Origin: Adiantum capillus-veneris
Lineage: Eukaryota > Streptophyta > Polypodiopsida > Polypodiales > Pteridaceae
Direction: 5' to 3'
DNA: 64,000 bases
NCBI GenBank assembly: GCA_014529385.2
Contig: CM043959.1
Location: 61,579,753 to 61,643,752 of the forward strand
Part shown: positions 1 through 11,264 of the stretch, in pieces
Position numbering within the stretch: the stretch's first letter is position 1
How the letters are laid out: each line of letters begins with the position of its first letter
Notes under the pieces: generated by a model
The model's database searches: none
What the model was told of the DNA's origin: nothing
Seen by the model: only the letters and a program-made list of their open reading frames with translations
Made by a program: the position numbers and the translations under genes

Positions 1-460
1 ACAATGGCTAAATAAATGGGGAAACTACAGTACATGGCCATTTTGAAACAATGTGAAAAGTGTGTAAATCCAATCTTCACTGCTTCTTCATATTCATCTT
101 TTCGATGTGCATTCATAAGGCTTCGATTTTTAGCAGCTCCTGTTAACTGACATCCACTCAATTAACATTCCACCCTTTCGATTTTAGTGTCCTTCCTCGG
201 GCATTGTTGAAAAGTGTTTGTGGAGGCTGTGGAAGGTTTTGATTGGTTGTTGATGGGCTGGTCATCTTCATTTGTCGTTGAATTTGTTGATGTGGTTTAA
301 TTTGCTGCATCATCTTTATTGGTTCGATTATGTCGGATGTGAGAGATGATGTTGCATTTGTCCGTTGTAATAGCATAATGATGAGGCTGCTATTTGTTTA
401 TGAAAAGTATATACAAGAGAAGTAAATTTATGAGGATCTAAATTAGGGTCTAATACCTGG
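1..460. other. No gene supported
   Basis: AT-rich sequence with only short overlapping open frames on the minus strand. None shows a recognisable motif, and they overlap a more protein-like plus-strand frame that begins at 461. I see no RNA gene or clear repeat. Confidence 0.4.
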
Positions 461-775
461 ATGACCAAAGGGAAAAAACCCAGTGGGAAAAAGTTCCTTT
501 GGGATAAGCGCATTATTGGAGTACTTACTTGCATGGGAAATATTAATAAAGTGCTCAAGGGATTATTTGCTGATAGATATGGAATTAAAAAGGCACCAAA
601 TATGAGAGGGTAGCATGATGGAACATTGGTTTGCCTGTTTAAGTCCACTCAAGGTGCATTGGTGGTAGCAAAGAGAGTGTCTAATGTATATGTCCAATGG
701 TGGGACATCCTATTTATGCATACACAGAAATGCATGGGAAACAATATGCTGTGCAAGAAATATTGTGAGGGGTAA
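461..775 (+). pseudogene. Unrecognised coding-like remnant
   Basis: An ATG at 461 opens a frame rich in Lys and Gly (TKGKKPSGKKFLWDKRIIGV...). It meets a TAG at 611, then continues in the same frame for about 50 more codons with protein-like composition (DGTLVCLFKSTQGALVVAKR...). I do not recognise the family. It could be the tail of an older transposon protein. The downstream frame at 848-1036 has no recognisable content. The call rests on composition only. Confidence 0.2.
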
Positions 776-2217
776 TTCAAAAATATGGTGTAGCTATAAA
801 AGCATATGACATGGCCTTGCAAGCTCGCACCCCTTTAAGAATGGTTTTTGTTGATGAGGATAAGTGCTCTCATCTTACTGTGCATTGTGCGTGAATGTTG
901 GACTCTACGACACTCCACCAATTGTAAGTTAATAGACTTCGACTCTTATGCTCACCTCATCCAGCATGAGCGACATGATTTAGATATCCTCAACACTTCA
1001 AAACTTGAATGTAAGCCTAATAACTATGACTCTTAGCATAGAGTTTAATATAACTTGAAGCTTTGGGATCAACGCTTTGCTCATTTTATGGCTCAATAGC
1101 CCAACTCTGACTATGCCAAAGAGCGTTTTTTTGCACCTTGGCGACTTGAATTTTCACATTCTTGTGCTTACTGCAAACATTTCTTCAGGTAAAAGTAAGC
1201 TTGAATCCTCAAAAAGGGGATTAGTGAGGAACCAAGTTGGCATTGAAGGTTTCCTTTTGCATACATGTTTCATCATCTTTGAATGTGCATTCGCGTTGGT
1301 TGGGTTGTCCTTCTTTGACTGTGAGGACTCCAATATCTATTTGATTCTCCAATTAGGCCTGTTGATAGGAGTATTTGATGTTGTTATAGGCCTCTATTGA
1401 CTGTTGATATTTGGATTTTGATTAGGAGCATTAGAAGACTTAGGAATCCAAATCTCTTGATGACCTCTGTATCTCCTTTTTTGAGTTTGTTGAGCTCTAG
1501 GTCTTGTTGAGCTCTTGAGATCTTCATGCAGGTCTGGTGTAGTTGCAATGGTTGAATGGTAGCCAAATCTTTGTATATCCTTTGTATAATCCTTGTCCAA
1601 GAGGAAGATTCTTTGAGATCTATCTTTGTTTTGTATCCTCTTTAGAGTTGTGGTAGACTTTAGCATCTTTCATTGTTGTTCTATAGTATACCTGCTTCTT
1701 AGGTATCTTAGAATATTGTTGATGTTGATACCTTGTGGGACTTATTTCTTGGGAGGGACTTCACGTTACTTCATATGCTTTAACCTGCCATTTTGGCACC
1801 CATATCTGTCTGTTACCTCTATAGTACTCGTGTTCCTTTAAGCTCCATTGTGATGCTATCCATCCCATGTGTTTATCCTTCTGTGTTGATTTCCCGTCTT
1901 TAATCCAAATCGGATCATTGACTTTGACTAAATTGCTTGGAACAAACACTTGCTTTACTTTCCTTTGCTTTCTTGAGTACTTTGGTTGAAATATCTTTGC
2001 TTTTTTGGGTGTCTCCTTTGTGGTTTTAGTTGGGTCAGCAATTGACTTGAAGTTTTGAAAGCCTGACTTGCTTGAAGAAGCTGATCCATGAGGGTTCTTT
2101 GATGTAGAGGCATACATTGTCACACCTTTTTTATCTAATCGGTGGAGGGTTGAGTTTAGGTTTTTCTTTGTCTGCAAGATTTGTCTTTGATTCTTGTGAC
2201 TTCTGCAAATCTGAATC

Positions 2218-2327
2218 TAGCATTGATGGTACATGTAACTATTGCTTGCTACCTCTTGGAAAAGAGAGAAATAGCATTGATGGTACATGTAACTATTGCT
2301 TGCTACCTCTTGGAAAAGAGAGAAATA
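2218..2327. repeat. 54-bp direct tandem duplication
   Basis: A 54-bp unit beginning AGCATTGATGGTACATG is present twice in a row with no differences visible by eye. It lies in the degenerate minus-strand coding region, just past the protease-like motif. 54 is a multiple of three, so the duplication by itself would not shift the frame. The lack of divergence suggests it is recent. Confidence 0.9.
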
Positions 2328-5300
2328 GCATTTTATTTTCTTTGTAGGCCTTGTTCTAGTCTAGCCACTGATGTCCAATGATGACATCTACAAGAATTTC
2401 CTTTGAAGGCTTCACGTGAAATTTTACTTGCTATTCATGTTTTTGGATGCTAAGGATAGCAACCATTCCTTTTTGACATGTATGCAAACCTAGCTTTGTT
2501 CTGCTATCATGTTTGCATGGAGTAATCTCTAGAATGCTCTGAATGTTGTCTGCAACCATATTGCAATTTGCTTCTTTATCTAGTAGAGCATTGCATGACA
2601 CTTTCTCCTTTTGTACTGTTTGAGAACTATAGCTATTCTTGTTGTTGGTTCTATTGAAGATCTCTGTCCAGCTTTTGCCATGATCTTATCTTGATCTAAT
2701 TGTGTCTCTATGGAGAGTGGCTTGAGACTTTGTTTTCCAATCTTACGTACATTAGCTGATTCAGCTGACAATGTCTGATTGATCTTTGGACTTCTTATTG
2801 CTCCCTGATTTTTTGCAACCTCATTCTTATTAACTTCTGGCTTTGGTGGAATTCTTTGCTCAATAGCTTCCGTGGTTGATTTTTTTTGTGTTTGATCTGC
2901 ACTTGCTATTCCTTGATTTGCTTTAATCTCTTCCAGAGTTCTGATTGAAGGAGATGAATCATCTTCAATAAGATCCGCTTTGATATTAGTCACCATTTTA
3001 AATGTGCTTGAGGACCTTGTGCTCTCGTCGCGGGTGACCAACCTTGGTCTTCATTCTTTGTTTTTTGTGATGAGTGCATCTTCATTGAGCTCTGTATCTG
3101 TAGGACCTTTTGGACCATTGGCATTCCCATTATGACATCATCTGGCATATCCTTGGTTGTGATAACGTGGAATTGAGTTGTGATGATCTATGAATCTACT
3201 TCAATGGTGGTGGAGATGATTCCCCAACATTCTTCTTGTTTGTCTCCTGATATGCTCACAAATTCAGGAGCATCTTCAAGCTGTTGTTGGCCACATTTTT
3301 TCCAAGTGCAAAAAGACATGACGTTCTTGTCTAACTAAAAATCTAGCTTTACTTCTCTTGACAACTTTTCTTTGTTTTCACCAACAATGTTGAACTTGAT
3401 TATGTCAGGATTTCTTTCTGTATTGATTGCTTTTGTTGTGTTAGATTCCTTTGGTTATGCTTTATCTATATTTTTCTTTTTGACCACCTGATGTCGACTT
3501 GTATGATTGTGATAGTGCACGATTTTGCAATTGATGAGAATTATCTACCTGCATCTGAGTAACCTTTGATCTTAATAGATCCACTGTACTTTTTGGTAAA
3601 ATTTATCTCTTCGGAGGAGATTTTGGTGGTGAACTTTGTGTAGCTTTCTAGATTTTAGCTCCCATTGACTTTGACTTTTTTGTCACCTGTTCTGGCAACT
3701 TGAGGCTTTGCATCATCTTCAGATAGTCTTTGACTTTAGTTGGGCCATCCATAGGGGTTTGTACAAGGTCATGAGCTTGCTGATATTCGTTATCATGTGC
3801 ATCTTGATATGCATATGTGAGCTTGGTCACATGTAACTGTTTGAACACTATTGGATTTGTCAGCTTTTGACTGTGACTTGTGGAGATCAGCTGAAACTTT
3901 TGTCCCTGATAATCTTCATATAAGAATTTGTTTGTAGCCTCTGATGGGATCTAGGTCATATGGAAACTTCCAACAACCATATGATCTTTCAATGGTTTTT
4001 GCCTTGAAGGAGTCTGCTGGTTAAAGGCTCTAGGGATTCTAATTGGTGTAGCATCTTCTAGTAAATAAGCTCAGCTTGATGGATCTACAACTCCCCCCTT
4101 CCTGGGGTGATCACTGTAGCCTGCTTCATTGTAAGAGTTCAAATTTTTTTTGGCTCTGTTTTAGTCTCACCTTTTGAGACTGTGAAGGTACCCTTTGGGT
4201 AGCACTCTTGATGTTTGGCTTCTGTAAACTTTCTGCATAGTTTCCTATGTATCTCCTTGAAACATGACAAATTATTCCCCAAGTCAAGCTGTAGATAGCA
4301 TTATCTTTGACTTGATATTGTCTATCCCATGGGTCTCCTATGATATGAGCTTTTGTGGTTTCAGGACCCAAGGCATCATAGATGCTAGACTCTCATCTAT
4401 ATATATGACTATTTTGATCAAAGTATATGCTCGTTGGGCTACAATATCGAAGCTTGATTTTTGATGGAGGAGAGTTTGGCTCTGAATAGATTTCTAGGTT
4501 CACTCGAGTAATATCCTTCAACTCTAGAGAGGATGGGCTATAATAGATTCTTCCCTCTGAAATGAACTATCTTTTCTGATCTATCACTGGACGCACTTCT
4601 ATGAGATGGTATGTGGGCCGTTTAAACACTAGTTGATCCTTTTTGTACAATTTCCCTTTTTGGTCTACATAGTGTGCATATGAATTATGGGTGCCGTACA
4701 ATGCTAACATCATTCTGTTTGATGTGTCCCATAGACTCATGAATGATTGCACACTTGTGGTAGTGGATGAAGAATCATTTGCAAACTTAACAGTCTTTTC
4801 AACCTTCAGTGATATCTGGACACCTTGACCAAATTCATGTAGGAATTTTTTGCTCAAAGAATCAACTTAAGCTTTTCAAGTGTCTATGCATCTCTATACT
4901 GATTCTGAACTTGCTGTGTATTTATTGGTGCTTCTAATGGTAATGCAAAATCATCCGATTGCATTAAAAGTGATGAGTTAAATGCACTTACATCGAGATT
5001 CACATTTCCAATTTTCTATGAATCTTGCTTGGCGGTTGATGTGTCCTTGTTCTCGGGATTTTCTAGACAATCTTCAAAAAAAAAGTCCACCTTCTCGTTG
5101 GCAGTCTGAGCAATACACCAGGACTGGTGGTATTTCATTTGGCTTTCTCCAATGTCAAGCTCTTTTTGAGGAGCTTCTATTTCTATGATTGCCAAGTTGT
5201 TGGAATTTTATTCTAAAACATTGAGCATCAAGTTTTAGATTGCTTTGTCTTTACCTTTGTACTGTCTTTGGCTTGGCTTTCCAATTAGATTTGCTTCTAT

Positions 5301-5705
5301 TGGTTGATCTGTTGGATCTTTAATTTTTGATTCTCGACTATAGATTTGACCACTATAATCCATGTACAATGACCCTGATTGCATATGCACCAATTGTATG
5401 TTTTGCTAGCTTGTGCAGATTTCTGGATAAACACTTGGGTTAATTTTTTGAATTTCTATCTGCACCTTGTCTTTGAGCTTGCAATACCTAGCTCCACTGA
5501 AGTTTGTGAGCATGTGGGAGTTCTCTAATTCTGGCTTTACTCTTATCAATAGGATCTTGGGTCCTTTGCTGCTTTTGCTGCTCATTAAGTATCTATGGCC
5601 TTCAGAATCTCCATATAAGACTTTATCTCCATTGTAGCCATATAGCTGTAAAATATGCTCTGTTGCACTTGTACCTGTGTTGTCAGTGCTACTAGCTTTC
5701 TCTAT

Positions 5706-5826
5706 TGTACTTGAACTCTCAGCTTGCGATGAGTCCATGTCGACTGGTTTTGTAAAAACTGTCGAGACTGTTGTACTTGAACTCTCAGCTTGAGATGAGT
5801 CCATGTCGACTGGTTTTGTAAAAACT
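5706..5826 (-). repeat. 66-bp in-frame duplication (22-residue repeat)
   Basis: Two nearly identical 66-bp units encode a repeat beginning MDSSQAESSST and ending FTKPVD in the open frame 5804-5406. The second copy is cut after the shared core. It is part of the long unrecognised minus-strand region and explains its Ser-rich start. Confidence 0.8.
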
Positions 5827-6289
5827 ATCTCCTAGCAGATTTTGGTATTGATTAGCAAAAAATTTTCCTGCTCGGGTTTGATAAGACTCCTTTTGTCAAA
5901 GCACTTTTGTAGTTGATTGCACTTCAGACTCACAAGAGTTGATTAACTCTAGCTTGAAAGTTTCAAAATTGATTGCAGCCTTTCAAATGATGAAGATCTA
6001 GGTCTTGAATAACCTAACCGATGGATTATATTGTTATCCATTTTTCCACTTGACTTGAATTCAACTCCTTTCAAGCTTCTAATTCTTTGTCTGCAACCTG
6101 GTTCTTAAATTTGAGCTAAGTGAGTCAGCAAATGCGAATGCCAAATTCTGTCCTTACAAGGAGCTAAAGGACTAATCTGCTACCTAAAACTGAGTTATCA
6201 TGTATTAATTTGGATGGGTTTGAACCCAAACTTAACCAGTGGCCTTGTATTATGTTGTTCTAACAGTGTACAAGCTCAAAAGTCCAAAA

Positions 6290-7660
6290 TCTTGTTTTTG
6301 GGGCTCAAAAGTAAATAATTGTGATTATTTACTTTTCTCTATTTTTTTACTTTTTAAGCTTGTTTTTCCATATAATCACCTTGTTGTGGTCCCTCAATTA
6401 GTTTGGTTAAGTTTTAACAAGATTTGTCCAAGTTATCAATTGTTTACTATCCGTAGACTCTCATTCCAAGAATCTGGCTTAAGTCTCAATTTTGTGATCC
6501 AAATTTCACCAAATTTGATTTGTGGAGTCTACTTGATATGCTTGACCTTGTGGTATACTCAAATATGCAAAATTGTCCAATTTGGTAGCAGAAGTAAATA
6601 ATCGCAATTATTTACTACTGGAATTTTTTTGCAACTTTTTGTCAAAATGTTGATACCCACTGGTTAAGAAACTCGCGTTAAGCTCCCCAGCTAAGTTTCA
6701 CCAAGTTTAGATATTTATTGCTCAATTTATTAATAGTTTTCTGTCCGCAAACCGACTTTACAAATCTAGCCACAATTTTTACTTAAGAGATCCAAATCTT
6801 ACAAAATTTGATATGAGTGCTCAATATAACATGATAAAACTGGTGGTATGCTTAGTTGGTCAAAAAAGTTAAAAAATAGGGCAAAAGTTAATATCACGAT
6901 TATTTACTTCTGATAATTTTTTTCATATTTTTGGTCATTTGGACATATACACATGTTTAACACTTCAATCTAAGCCTCTGCGTCAAGTTTCACTAAATTT
7001 GAGCAAGATTTATCAAGTCAAACTCAATTTCTAGACAATCACTACAGATTTTAGTTTTTATCAAGGTTTTGGTCAATTTGGTGCCATTGAGGAATACTTA
7101 GGACGCGAGGGTGGTCCATAGTGAGTTAACTACTAATTGACACTCCGAGGGATCCAAATTCTACGAGCCTCCACAAAAGATGTTTGTAATCATGCATGGA
7201 GTCTCTGGTATCAAACTTGATCATTTTTTAGCTAAAAGTAAATAATCATGATTATTTACTTCGGACCTAAAAATGAACATTTTCTGCATTTTTTTCAATA
7301 CTCAATCTTTTTGTGACATATTTTAAGTCTCCGAGTCAAGTTTCACCAAATTTCAACAAGATTTATCAAGTCAGACACAATTTCTCGACAATCAATATAG
7401 ATTTCACTTTTTTATCAAAGTTTTGGTCTGTTTTGTGATCCAAACTCTATGAGCCTTCACAAAAGATGTTTGTAATCATGCATAGAGTCTCTGGTATCAA
7501 CCCTGGTTAGTTTTGAGCTAAAAGTGAATAATCATGGTTATTTGCTTTTGGTCCAAAATGAACACTTTTTTTATGATCTATTTTAAGTATCTGAGTCAAG
7601 TCAAAACTTAATTTGGCCTAAAATATAAAGAAAAAGTAAATAATATGGGTTTTTGCAAAC
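6290..7660. repeat. Degenerate ~300-bp tandem repeat with internal palindrome
   Basis: Units recur at roughly 285-345 bp. Each has a stretch like TTTCACCAAATTTGA...CAAGATTTATCAAGTC, followed by a palindrome made of AAGTAAATAAT and its complement around a 4-base centre. Palindromes lie at 6308-6335, 6593-6616, 6884-6908 (imperfect), 7236-7261 (perfect, centre CATG) and 7521-7548; a half copy lies near 7633. No open frame of note is present. It sits directly upstream of the long minus-strand region. Confidence 0.8.
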
Positions 7661-8096
7661 TCTTGAAAATTTATCTCAAATGCATCCTTAAGCTTACCCA
7701 CTAGTTCATATAACTTTATGAGCATAATCTCCAGCCGGATTCACTGGTTGACAGTCTTTTGGTGTTGTTTCAAGCTAGACTTGAAATTTTGCAACTTCAC
7801 ATAAACAACTCACAGATGATTCCTTTGGAGTGAGCAATGATTTGAGATCTCACCTCGGATTCTACTTACCCTACTCCTAGGTTCTACTACACCGGGTTGT
7901 GAAAAGTGTCCACAAACACTGGTTTTCTTTTTTTTAATGGTTTTTTGAGCTTTGATCTAAAGACTTGTCTTGTCCATCAATCTTTCTCAAAATCCTAATC
8001 TAATCCTACAATCCTACAAGGTACTTAGCAAGTACAATCTACTTCCAAGCTACCTCTACATATCAAAAGACGACACTTTTAAGCTATACGGTTTTT
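7661..8096. other. No gene seen
   Basis: AT-rich sequence between the palindromic repeat array and a truncated LTR. I found no open frame, RNA gene or repeat that I can name. Confidence 0.5.
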
Positions 8097-8261
8097 ACTA
8101 GTGACGATCAAAATCGATGTACTATGTACACATTGTCCTACATGTACACATAAAGGCCCCACAAAACCACCTGGCTCTGGACAATGGGCAATTCTTTATT
8201 TGATGCACCATGCATGTGCATGTACATATGCACAATCACTTCTTCCAATAAATCCCTTACA
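8097..8261 (-). mobile_element. Truncated family-C LTR (5' end only)
   Basis: Read on the minus strand this starts TGTAAGGGATTTATTGG and matches the first ~160 bp of the other family-C LTRs (8364-9479, 16050, 23995). It breaks off at about 8097. It abuts an RT fragment at 8262. The TG start fits an LTR terminus. Confidence 0.7.
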
Positions 8262-8363
8262 TTTGAAAGGTTTAAAATCTAAACAAATCCTCCACTTTCC
8301 ATTTTTCTTTGGACTGACCACTACTGGACTCACCCATTTTGTGGTCTCCACTGGAAAAGAATC
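8262..8363 (-). pseudogene. Gypsy reverse transcriptase fragment between two LTRs
   Basis: About 34 codons encode PVETTKWVSPVVVSPKKNG and a following KWRIC.DFKPF, the N-terminal fingers region of Ty3/gypsy RT. It closely matches the RT of element C (20597-20690). It is bounded on both sides by LTR ends (8261 and 8364), so one apparent open frame runs LTR-RT-LTR (8196-8435). That frame is chimeric and not a gene. The arrangement points to a rearranged nest or recombination between LTRs. Confidence 0.8.
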
Positions 8364-9479
8364 TGAGCGGGATGTAAACACACAGAACATGCGTCTATAA
8401 TCAATCGACACACACTCTTGGGATAATACACACACAGACTATGGGGCACCACTCGGCTTACAAAATCCACCTAGCCGAGATAGGGAACACACCGATCGAG
8501 TGATAGGAGAGAGACTATCCATTTGCCTACTCAACACAGACACACACACATAAGTTAGATCAAAGGAGAAATATTTCTGATGCCTAGATACAATTGAGCT
8601 TGGGCCGACACCAATGGTACAAATAGCTCACACCATATGGATCGAATATGCCAAATACAGTCAAAAATTGAGCAGAGGCTTCACTCACAGGAGAAACTTA
8701 CACAACCAAAATAACAGGAAAATAGTGAGGAATTCAAAAAAACGGACATTGTCATTGTTCCAAAGTGGCCAAAAACGCCAGTCTACAATATCAAAGTGCT
8801 CAAATCCAAGCTCTGATGAACAGTTTATGGCCAAAACAAGCTCCAAAAATAGCAGAGACTAAGTTGCAGCCGTTCCTTCTCTTATCTCCATGTTTTTTCT
8901 TAGGTTTTTTAGTGTCCACACTCCACTTTATCCCTTGGGCACCTTTGGCCTTTTGATTGACCTCAAGCGAACCCCGAACAGGCCAAAAAATGGCCTCGCA
9001 GTGCGTTTTTGTTACCCTTCTACATCCATCCGCACACCTCGCACTCAAATTTTCTCAATAATGCATCCCTCAATCATGTGAAGTGGTCCCCTAATATAGT
9101 TCTCATGATCACCTTTATGCATAATTGATCACAGGAAAACACTCACGTTGTGTCCTTACTTATCCACGTGAAAGTCTTGATCCCATTCGTCCTCTTGACG
9201 CCATTGGATGCAACTTGATGCACCTGCTTACCTCATGGCATTGGCCCGTTGATAGCTTCCCCGATAATTTTTACGCTCTACCAAATCCTCATTATTATAG
9301 AAAAACACATTGATATTGGTGACGATGAAAATCGATGTACTATGTACACGTTGTCCTACCTGTACACATGTGGGCCCCACGTAACCACCTGGCTCTGGAA
9401 AATGGGTAATTATTTATTTGATGCACCATGCATATGTATGTACATATGTGCAATCACTTCTTCCAAAAAACTTCTAACA
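8364..9479 (-). mobile_element. Family-C LTR, complete, minus orientation
   Basis: On the minus strand it begins TGTTAGAAGTTTTTTGG at 9479 and ends ...CCCGCTCA at 8364, with TG...CA termini. It matches the LTRs at 16050 and 23995, including the GGGCCCACATGTGTAC block and the repeated TG tract near the 3' end. Its start interrupts the integrase frame of element X after the residues DDWVLLR. I see no matching target duplication on the other side, where an RT fragment begins, so this is not a simple solo LTR. Confidence 0.8.
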
Positions 9480-11168
9480 ACGTAAGAGCACCCAATCATC
9501 TTCTTTTAATTTCAAATCACGACAGTGTCGATCTACTGTCTTCTTGTGTCTTTCTTGAGCTTTGTCTAAAGCCTCCCGAACCTTGGAAAAAGAAGTGTCC
9601 AAGTCCCTCGTGTACTGGTCGGCTTCAAAAATCTTATCTTTCATGCTTAAGAAGTGCAAAACCCTTGGAGCACCTTGAAAAATCTCAAATGGTGCCTTTC
9701 CCATCGAATAGTGAATTGTGTTATTGTAGGCAAATTCCACCAAAAGTAAAAACCTTTCCCATTGAGTCTTCAAATCCAAGATGTAAGACTTCAATAAATC
9801 CATTACAACTATATCTGCAATCTCAGATTGCCCATCTGTCTACGAGTGGAAAGATGACAAAAACTGCAACTGTGTGCCAATGTTCTCCCAAATATCCTTC
9901 CAAAACAAACTCGTGAATCGGGGATCTCTGTCAGAGACAATTTTCTCAGGCATGCCATGTAATCTGAATATCTGTGCAATGAACATTGTTGCTAAATGAT
10001 TCGGCTTGACTATTTTCTTCACTAGAATAAAATGAGCCTGCTTGCTAAATTTTTCAATAACAGTCCAGATTTCATTGTGTCCACTCCGTGTCTTTGGGAG
10101 ATCAAAAATGAAATCCATAGCAATACTTTCCTAGAGGCAGGGGGGAATGGGTAAAGATTGTAACAATCCCTGCGCTTTATGTCTATCAAACTTGACCTTC
10201 TGGCATACCATGCAACTACGTAGAAAATTATCCACATCCTTCTTGAGTCTTGGCCAAAAGAAGTATCTCTCCACACCTTTCAAGGTGGTACCAATGCCGC
10301 GGTGACCCGCAAATGGTGGACAGTGGCATTCGGTTAGAACCTTTTTCCTCAACAATTGTGTAACGCACAACATCGTTTTCTCCATCAAGTGGCTATCCCG
10401 AATGGAATATCCGGCTACTACCTCCCCATTCTGTATTCAACCGAATACATCTACAAAATCTAGATCTGTGGCGTATTGATTGACCATGTCCTTGAAGCTT
10501 TTATGATGTATCGCGGAAATAGACAAGACCAACGGCTTTCGAGACAAAGCATCTGCCACCAAGTTCTTCTATCCATGCACATGGTTAATCTGGAAGTGAA
10601 ATTGTGACAAGATGTGCGCCCACCGCATCTGCTTTTCCGATAGGTACTTTGGTGTCAAGAAGTATCGTAAACTCTAGTGATCTATGAAGACCATAAAATC
10701 AGCTCCGAGTAGGTAATGTTGCCACTGAGTAAGAGCATGGATAACCGCCAAAAGCTCTTTTTCATATATATGTGTTGTCAATTTTGGCCTTGAAAACAAT
10801 CATCTCCCGTAGGCAATGACATGGCCTTCTTGCATTAAGACAGCACGCAGACTACGACCACAAGCATCATAATATACTTCGAATGACTTTTGAAAATCCG
10901 GCAAAGTCAAAATTGATCCTGTAGTCAACTTCTCTTTCAATGTCTGAAAGACAGTCACTTTTGTGGGTTCCCATGCATCAAAAAAGGACTCCTTTTTGTG
11001 TCAAGATATGCAAAGAGGAGGCAATCTTTGCAAATTTTCTTAGCCGCCGGTAGTAAGAACATAAGCCCAAGAAGCTCCTAACTTCATGGACATTCTTCAA
11101 CTCGGGCCATTCATGTATAGTCTCAATGTTGGCCGGGTCCATATGCACTTCTACTGCTGAGATCAGGG
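9480..11168 (-). pseudogene. Element X: Ty3/gypsy pol fragment (RT end, RNase H, integrase)
   Basis: Minus-strand order: RT C-terminus (near 11165, HMDPANIETIHEWPEL, then a thumb-like SFLGLCSYYRR); RNase H (about 10950-10480, with VFIDHQSLRYFLTPKYL and a VADALSRK end); integrase zinc domain (10388-10131, HCPPFAGHRG...CMVCQKVK); integrase core (10118-9780: MDFIFDLP, IVSDRDPRF, then DGQSEIAD, so all three acidic residues remain); and a C-terminal part ending DDWVLLR at 9480. Stops and a frameshift occur, for example at the core's HP motif near 9840. The RT 5' part and gag are missing, and a family-C LTR removed the 3' end. The motif style is that of chromoviruses, but no chromodomain remains to confirm it. 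Confidence 0.85.
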
Positions 11169-11264
11169 TTGCATGATTCGTTACTGGACATTCGTTTTAT
11201 TTGTGAATAATGGCCGATTAATATGTTTCAAAGATTTATTTGTCCGTATTATTGGTTGTCACGT

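Larger units (their letters stand above)
1394..5830 (-). pseudogene. Long degenerate polyprotein-like region, unrecognised
   Basis: On the minus strand about 4.4 kb reads as one decayed coding region. Open pieces lie at 5804-5406, 4857-4567, 4371-4126, 3848-3648, 3041-2580 and 2177-1761, joined by stretches with scattered stops and frameshifts. The protein is rich in Ser, Lys and Gln. Two pieces share a loose pattern (LYG..., then D-x-x-G, then a LIRVKPE or LIEVRPV stretch), which suggests an internal repeat. Near 2600-2360 a frame reads HALLDKEANCNMV and, later, DVIIGHQWL. This resembles the two ends of a retropepsin fold, with DKE where D-S/T-G would be expected. Further on, IWVPK and IWIPK occur (around 1800 and 1450). 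No RT, RNase H or integrase follows. It may be the gag-protease half of an unknown retroelement, but I cannot assign it. Confidence 0.35.

Noticed and set aside
1394-5830. Endogenous pararetrovirus
   Set aside because: A long polyprotein with a protease-like motif raised the idea, but I see no movement protein, coat-protein zinc finger, RT or RNase H to support it.
8364-9479. Simple solo LTR in element X
   Set aside because: No matching target duplication: the integrase frame stops at one end and an unrelated RT fragment begins at the other.
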